Part shown: positions 5,088 through 7,270 of the stretch, one piece after another
Layout of the letters: every line of letters begins with the position of its first letter
Numbering within the stretch: position 1 is the stretch's first letter
Source: an uncultured Bacteroidales bacterium
Lineage (GTDB): Bacteria > Bacteroidota > Bacteroidia > Bacteroidales > UBA932
Direction: 5' to 3'
Length of the DNA: 7,270 bases
Assembly: GCA_946616385.1 (NCBI GenBank)
Contig: CAMOIZ010000052.1
Coordinates: 1-7,270, forward strand
The notes under the pieces: generated by a model
The model's database searches: none
Told to the model about the DNA's origin: nothing
The model's input: only the letters and a program-made list of their open reading frames with translations
Made by a program: the position numbers and the translations under genes

Positions 5088-6839
5088 ATGAAGACCTTTC
5101 TGGAACTGCTGTCTCCGGCAAGGAATGCAGACATCGGCATTGCAGCAATCGACTGCGGTGCCGATGCCGTATATATTGCAGGGCCCGCTTTCGGCGCCAG
5201 GAAGGATGCGGGCAATCCGGTAGAGGAAATAGCCCGCCTTTGTGAATACGCGCACAAATTCGGCGTCAGGGTTTTCGTCACCGTGAACATCCTGCTGCGC
5301 GACGAAGAACTCGAAGAAGTCCATTCCCAGATGCTTGCGGAGCAGGCTGCCGGGGTGGACGCTTTCATAATCAGAGACGCCAGAATCTGCTCATGGAGCG
5401 ACATTACGGTGCCCCTGCATGCCTCCACCCAATGCGCGATCCGCTCGGTTGACGATGCATTGCGTTACGAGGCGGCCGGATGCAGCAGAATAGTGCTGGA
5501 ACGTGAACTGTCCCTTTCTACCGTTAAGGAGATATGCGAGGCCGTGAGTTGCGAAGTCGAATTCTTCGTTCACGGAGCCCTGTGCGTATGCTACAGCGGG
5601 GAATGCCGGCTGAGCGAATTCATCGACGGCCGCAGTGCCGACCGCGGAGAATGCATCCAGGCATGCAGGTCGCTGTACGACCTGGCAGATGAGAAAGGGA
5701 ACGTACTGGTAAAGGGAAAAGCCCTGCTTTCTCTCAAGGATTTCAACCTGCACGGGCGGCTGGAGGACTTGGCTGCCGCCGGAGTCTGCTCATTCAAGAT
5801 CGAGGGCAGACTGAAGAACGCCTCCTATGTGCGGAACATCACCAGATATTATTCGGAAGCCCTCGACAGGATAGTGGAGAAATACCCGGAAAAGTATGCC
5901 CGGGCCTCTTTCGGAAGGGTTTCCGGAGGCGTTTCTCCCGATCCGTGGAAAACTTTCAACCGCGGATACACAGAACTGTTCATCGACGGGAAGCGCGGGC
6001 AGTGGTCTTCGATGAATGCCACCAAATCGATGGGAGAATTCATCGGCACGGTCATAGGCATACGCCGATCCGGCAAGGATTCCCTTGAACTGACGCTGAA
6101 ACCTGCCTCCAGAGGGCTTGAACTGCATAATGGCGACGGCTTCGCATTTGCAGGGAAATCGGGTGTTACAGGCTTCCGTGGAGACCTATGTTCAAGTAAC
6201 ACAATTGTTTGCAAGAATACGGAAGGCTTGCGAAAAGGGCTGAGCCTGTATAGAAACATCGACACGTCTTTCGAACGCGTTTTGGAGAAGAATCCTTCAC
6301 GCAGGGCCATAGGTGTAAGGCTTGACGTACATGTGCATGGTTCGTGGAACATAGATGTTACCGCCGTTTCGGAAGACGGAAGAGAGCTTCTTTCGCCATT
6401 CAAGGCGGATCTTGAAAAGGCCGAAAACAGGGAAAGGGCCGAAGCGATGCTCCGCGAGCAGCTGGGCAAGCGCAGTCTGCAATACGATTTCCACGTCGGT
6501 TCCGTGATTTCGGACTCCGCAGGAGGAGCCTTGCCGCTTTTGAGCGCATCGACGATCAACAGCATACGCCGGCTGATAGCGTCGGATCTGGATTGCCTTC
6601 CCGTACAGTCAAGACCCATGGCCGGCCGGAAGTCTCCGAATGGCACCGCCCCCGAGAAGGCCCCCGGGGAGGATCTTATGCGCAGCAAATACTGCATCAA
6701 ATATGAATTGGGTCTATGCCCAGTCCATCAGGGCGCAAAGCCCACCGGGCCTCTCTACCTCCTCAACAACGGCCGCCGTCTCGCCCTGCAATTTGACTGC
6801 AAGGCCTGCGAAATGAGGGTTACTCCAGCACGAAACTGA
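5088..6839 (+). CDS. U32 peptidase-family protein, RlhA/TrhP-like RNA hydroxylation enzyme
   Basis: A 583-residue protein. The opening ELLSPARNADIGIAAIDCGADAVYIAGPAFGAR (6-38) and the core VLERELSLSTVKEI (136-149), FFVHGALCVCYSGECRLSEF (159-178) and RGECIQACRSLYDL (186-199) are diagnostic of family U32. Cys166, 173, 189 and 193 match the four conserved cysteines thought to hold an Fe-S cluster. SFKIEGRLKNASYV (235-248) is also typical. Characterised members RlhA (23S rRNA) and TrhP (tRNA wobble uridine) make 5-hydroxycytidine or 5-hydroxyuridine, depending on prephenate; real protease activity is doubtful. The length and the long region after the core favour the RlhA-like branch, but the RNA target is inference. 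A Gly/Pro-rich linker (about 508-530) precedes a C-terminal module with Cys536, 544, 571 and 574 (KYCIKYELGLCP...FDCKACEM). The protein is cytoplasmic. The ATG lies 6 nt after the TPR stop, indicating an operon. The last seven residues lie in the 20-nt overlap with the opposing gene. Confidence 0.88.
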   Translation: MKTFLELLSPARNADIGIAAIDCGADAVYIAGPAFGARKDAGNPVEEIARLCEYAHKFGVRVFVTVNILLRDEELEEVHSQMLAEQAAGVDAFIIRDARICSWSDITVPLHASTQCAIRSVDDALRYEAAGCSRIVLERELSLSTVKEICEAVSCEVEFFVHGALCVCYSGECRLSEFIDGRSADRGECIQACRSLYDLADEKGNVLVKGKALLSLKDFNLHGRLEDLAAAGVCSFKIEGRLKNASYVRNITRYYSEALDRIVEKYPEKYARASFGRVSGGVSPDPWKTFNRGYTELFIDGKRGQWSSMNATKSMGEFIGTVIGIRRSGKDSLELTLKPASRGLELHNGDGFAFAGKSGVTGFRGDLCSSNTIVCKNTEGLRKGLSLYRNIDTSFERVLEKNPSRRAIGVRLDVHVHGSWNIDVTAVSEDGRELLSPFKADLEKAENRERAEAMLREQLGKRSLQYDFHVGSVISDSAGGALPLLSASTINSIRRLIASDLDCLPVQSRPMAGRKSPNGTAPEKAPGEDLMRSKYCIKYELGLCPVHQGAKPTGPLYLLNNGRRLALQFDCKACEMRVTPARN

Positions 6840-7270
6840 GTTTTACGTCGCCGAAGCGGCCTTCGATGGTCTTTCCTTTCGTAAAGTATGTCGCTCCAAG
6901 CTGGCCTCGCCAGACCACGTCGTCGGAAGTACGGAAAGGGATGTCGATGTCGAAACCATAGGTCTTGGACTTGATCTTTACCGATGCGGAGCACTTCCAG
7001 TTGGTCCTTGTGCCGCCGTCATCCTCAACGATCAGGAATGCCAGTTTGTCCAGCTGGTCCGAGAAATCGGTCACGAGAACGGCATTGAAACGCTTTTTCA
7101 CCCCCACCTCGCTGCGTTTCACCACGACCACGAAGTCGGTTACGGACGGGCTGTAGTTCTTCAACTGCTCTTCCGTGGAAGCATAAAACCCGTCCACTCC
7201 TCCGCACCAGACGTGGAATTCCGATGCGCCGGCAAACCAGGAATCATAATGGCGCAGCATCGTGAAATCC
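6820..7270 (-). CDS. Unrecognised protein, C-terminal part (runs off the right window edge)
   Basis: The frame is open from the window edge to a TAA at 6822-6820. An ATG at 7260-7258 would give 146 residues, but the frame continues upstream (DFT before the Met) with no stop, so the true start is probably outside. I do not recognise the family. Visible features: aromatic- and Gly-rich opening RHYDSWFAGASEFHVWCGG, alternating hydrophobic and polar strands (TDFVVVVKRSEVGVKKRFNAVLVTDF, SASVKIKSKTYGFDIDIPF), an acidic turn EDDGGTR, and the end GQLGATYFTKGKTIEGRFGDVKLSFVLE, together suggesting a beta-sandwich. Such proteins in Bacteroidota are often secreted or lipid-anchored, but the N-terminus needed to tell is missing. 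It converges on and overlaps the U32 gene by 20 nt. Confidence 0.6.
   Translation of the reverse strand, partial: DFTMLRHYDSWFAGASEFHVWCGGVDGFYASTEEQLKNYSPSVTDFVVVVKRSEVGVKKRFNAVLVTDFSDQLDKLAFLIVEDDGGTRTNWKCSASVKIKSKTYGFDIDIPFRTSDDVVWRGQLGATYFTKGKTIEGRFGDVKLSFVLE

Noticed and set aside
3939..5324. Long minus-strand open frame of 461 codons opposite the TPR gene
   Set aside because: It crosses the divergent promoter region and the start of three annotated genes; its Leu/Gly/Cys-rich sequence is what antisense reading of a TPR array gives.
5849..6700. Minus-strand open frame of 283 codons opposite the U32 gene
   Set aside because: Antisense to a strongly supported conserved protein; Ser/Pro-rich translation with no recognisable domain.
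6852..6865. Small hairpin (cgaag/cttcg) near the convergent end of the U32 gene as a terminator
   Set aside because: Only 5 bp, inside the opposing coding sequence, and not followed by a T run on either strand.

Overview
The window looks like chromosomal DNA of a Bacteroidales-type member of the Bacteroidota (moderate GC, Rikenellaceae-like or an uncultured gut relative; the rank is inference). The signs are TAnnTTTG-type -7 boxes, weak or absent Shine-Dalgarno sites, exported proteins whose predicted mature ends start with Gln, a DUF3109 protein, and a U32 peptidase-family protein with the C-terminal Cys module usual in this phylum. I see no tRNA, rRNA, CRISPR array, IS transposase or defence system.

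Layout: (1) bases 1-931, + strand: the 3' part of a hemW-like gene (heme chaperone, radical SAM family), truncated by the window edge. It carries two extra in-frame segments and a short C-terminus. (2) 926-1501, - strand: a DUF3109 Cys-rich protein, overlapping the hemW end by 6 nt. (3) 1498-4044, - strand: a large exported M16-peptidase-like protein with no HxxEH zinc site, joined to the DUF3109 gene by an ATGA stop/start overlap. (4) 4045-4133: an 89-nt divergent intergenic region with a plausible -7 box for each direction. (5) 4134-5081, + strand: an exported protein built almost wholly of TPR repeats. (6) 5088-6839, + strand: an RlhA/TrhP-like U32 protein, probably an RNA hydroxylation enzyme, 6 nt after the TPR gene. 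(7) 6820-7270, - strand: the C-terminal part of an unrecognised protein, open to the right window edge and overlapping the U32 gene by 20 nt.

There are thus two divergent two-gene units, M16-like plus DUF3109 leftward and TPR plus U32 rightward, each meeting an oppositely oriented gene with overlapping 3' ends and no room for a separate terminator. No shared pathway is evident; most genes look like core or housekeeping genes. The least ordinary part is hemW. One extra segment resembles a dispersed intergenic repeat (antisense VIPGEAKG-type reading). The other can fold into a 62-nt, 22-bp hairpin, one arm of which repeats exactly, in a different reading frame, 23 nt from the 5' part of the same gene. 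I found no convincing new multi-gene system; the short palindromic insertions inside a conserved gene are the best lead.
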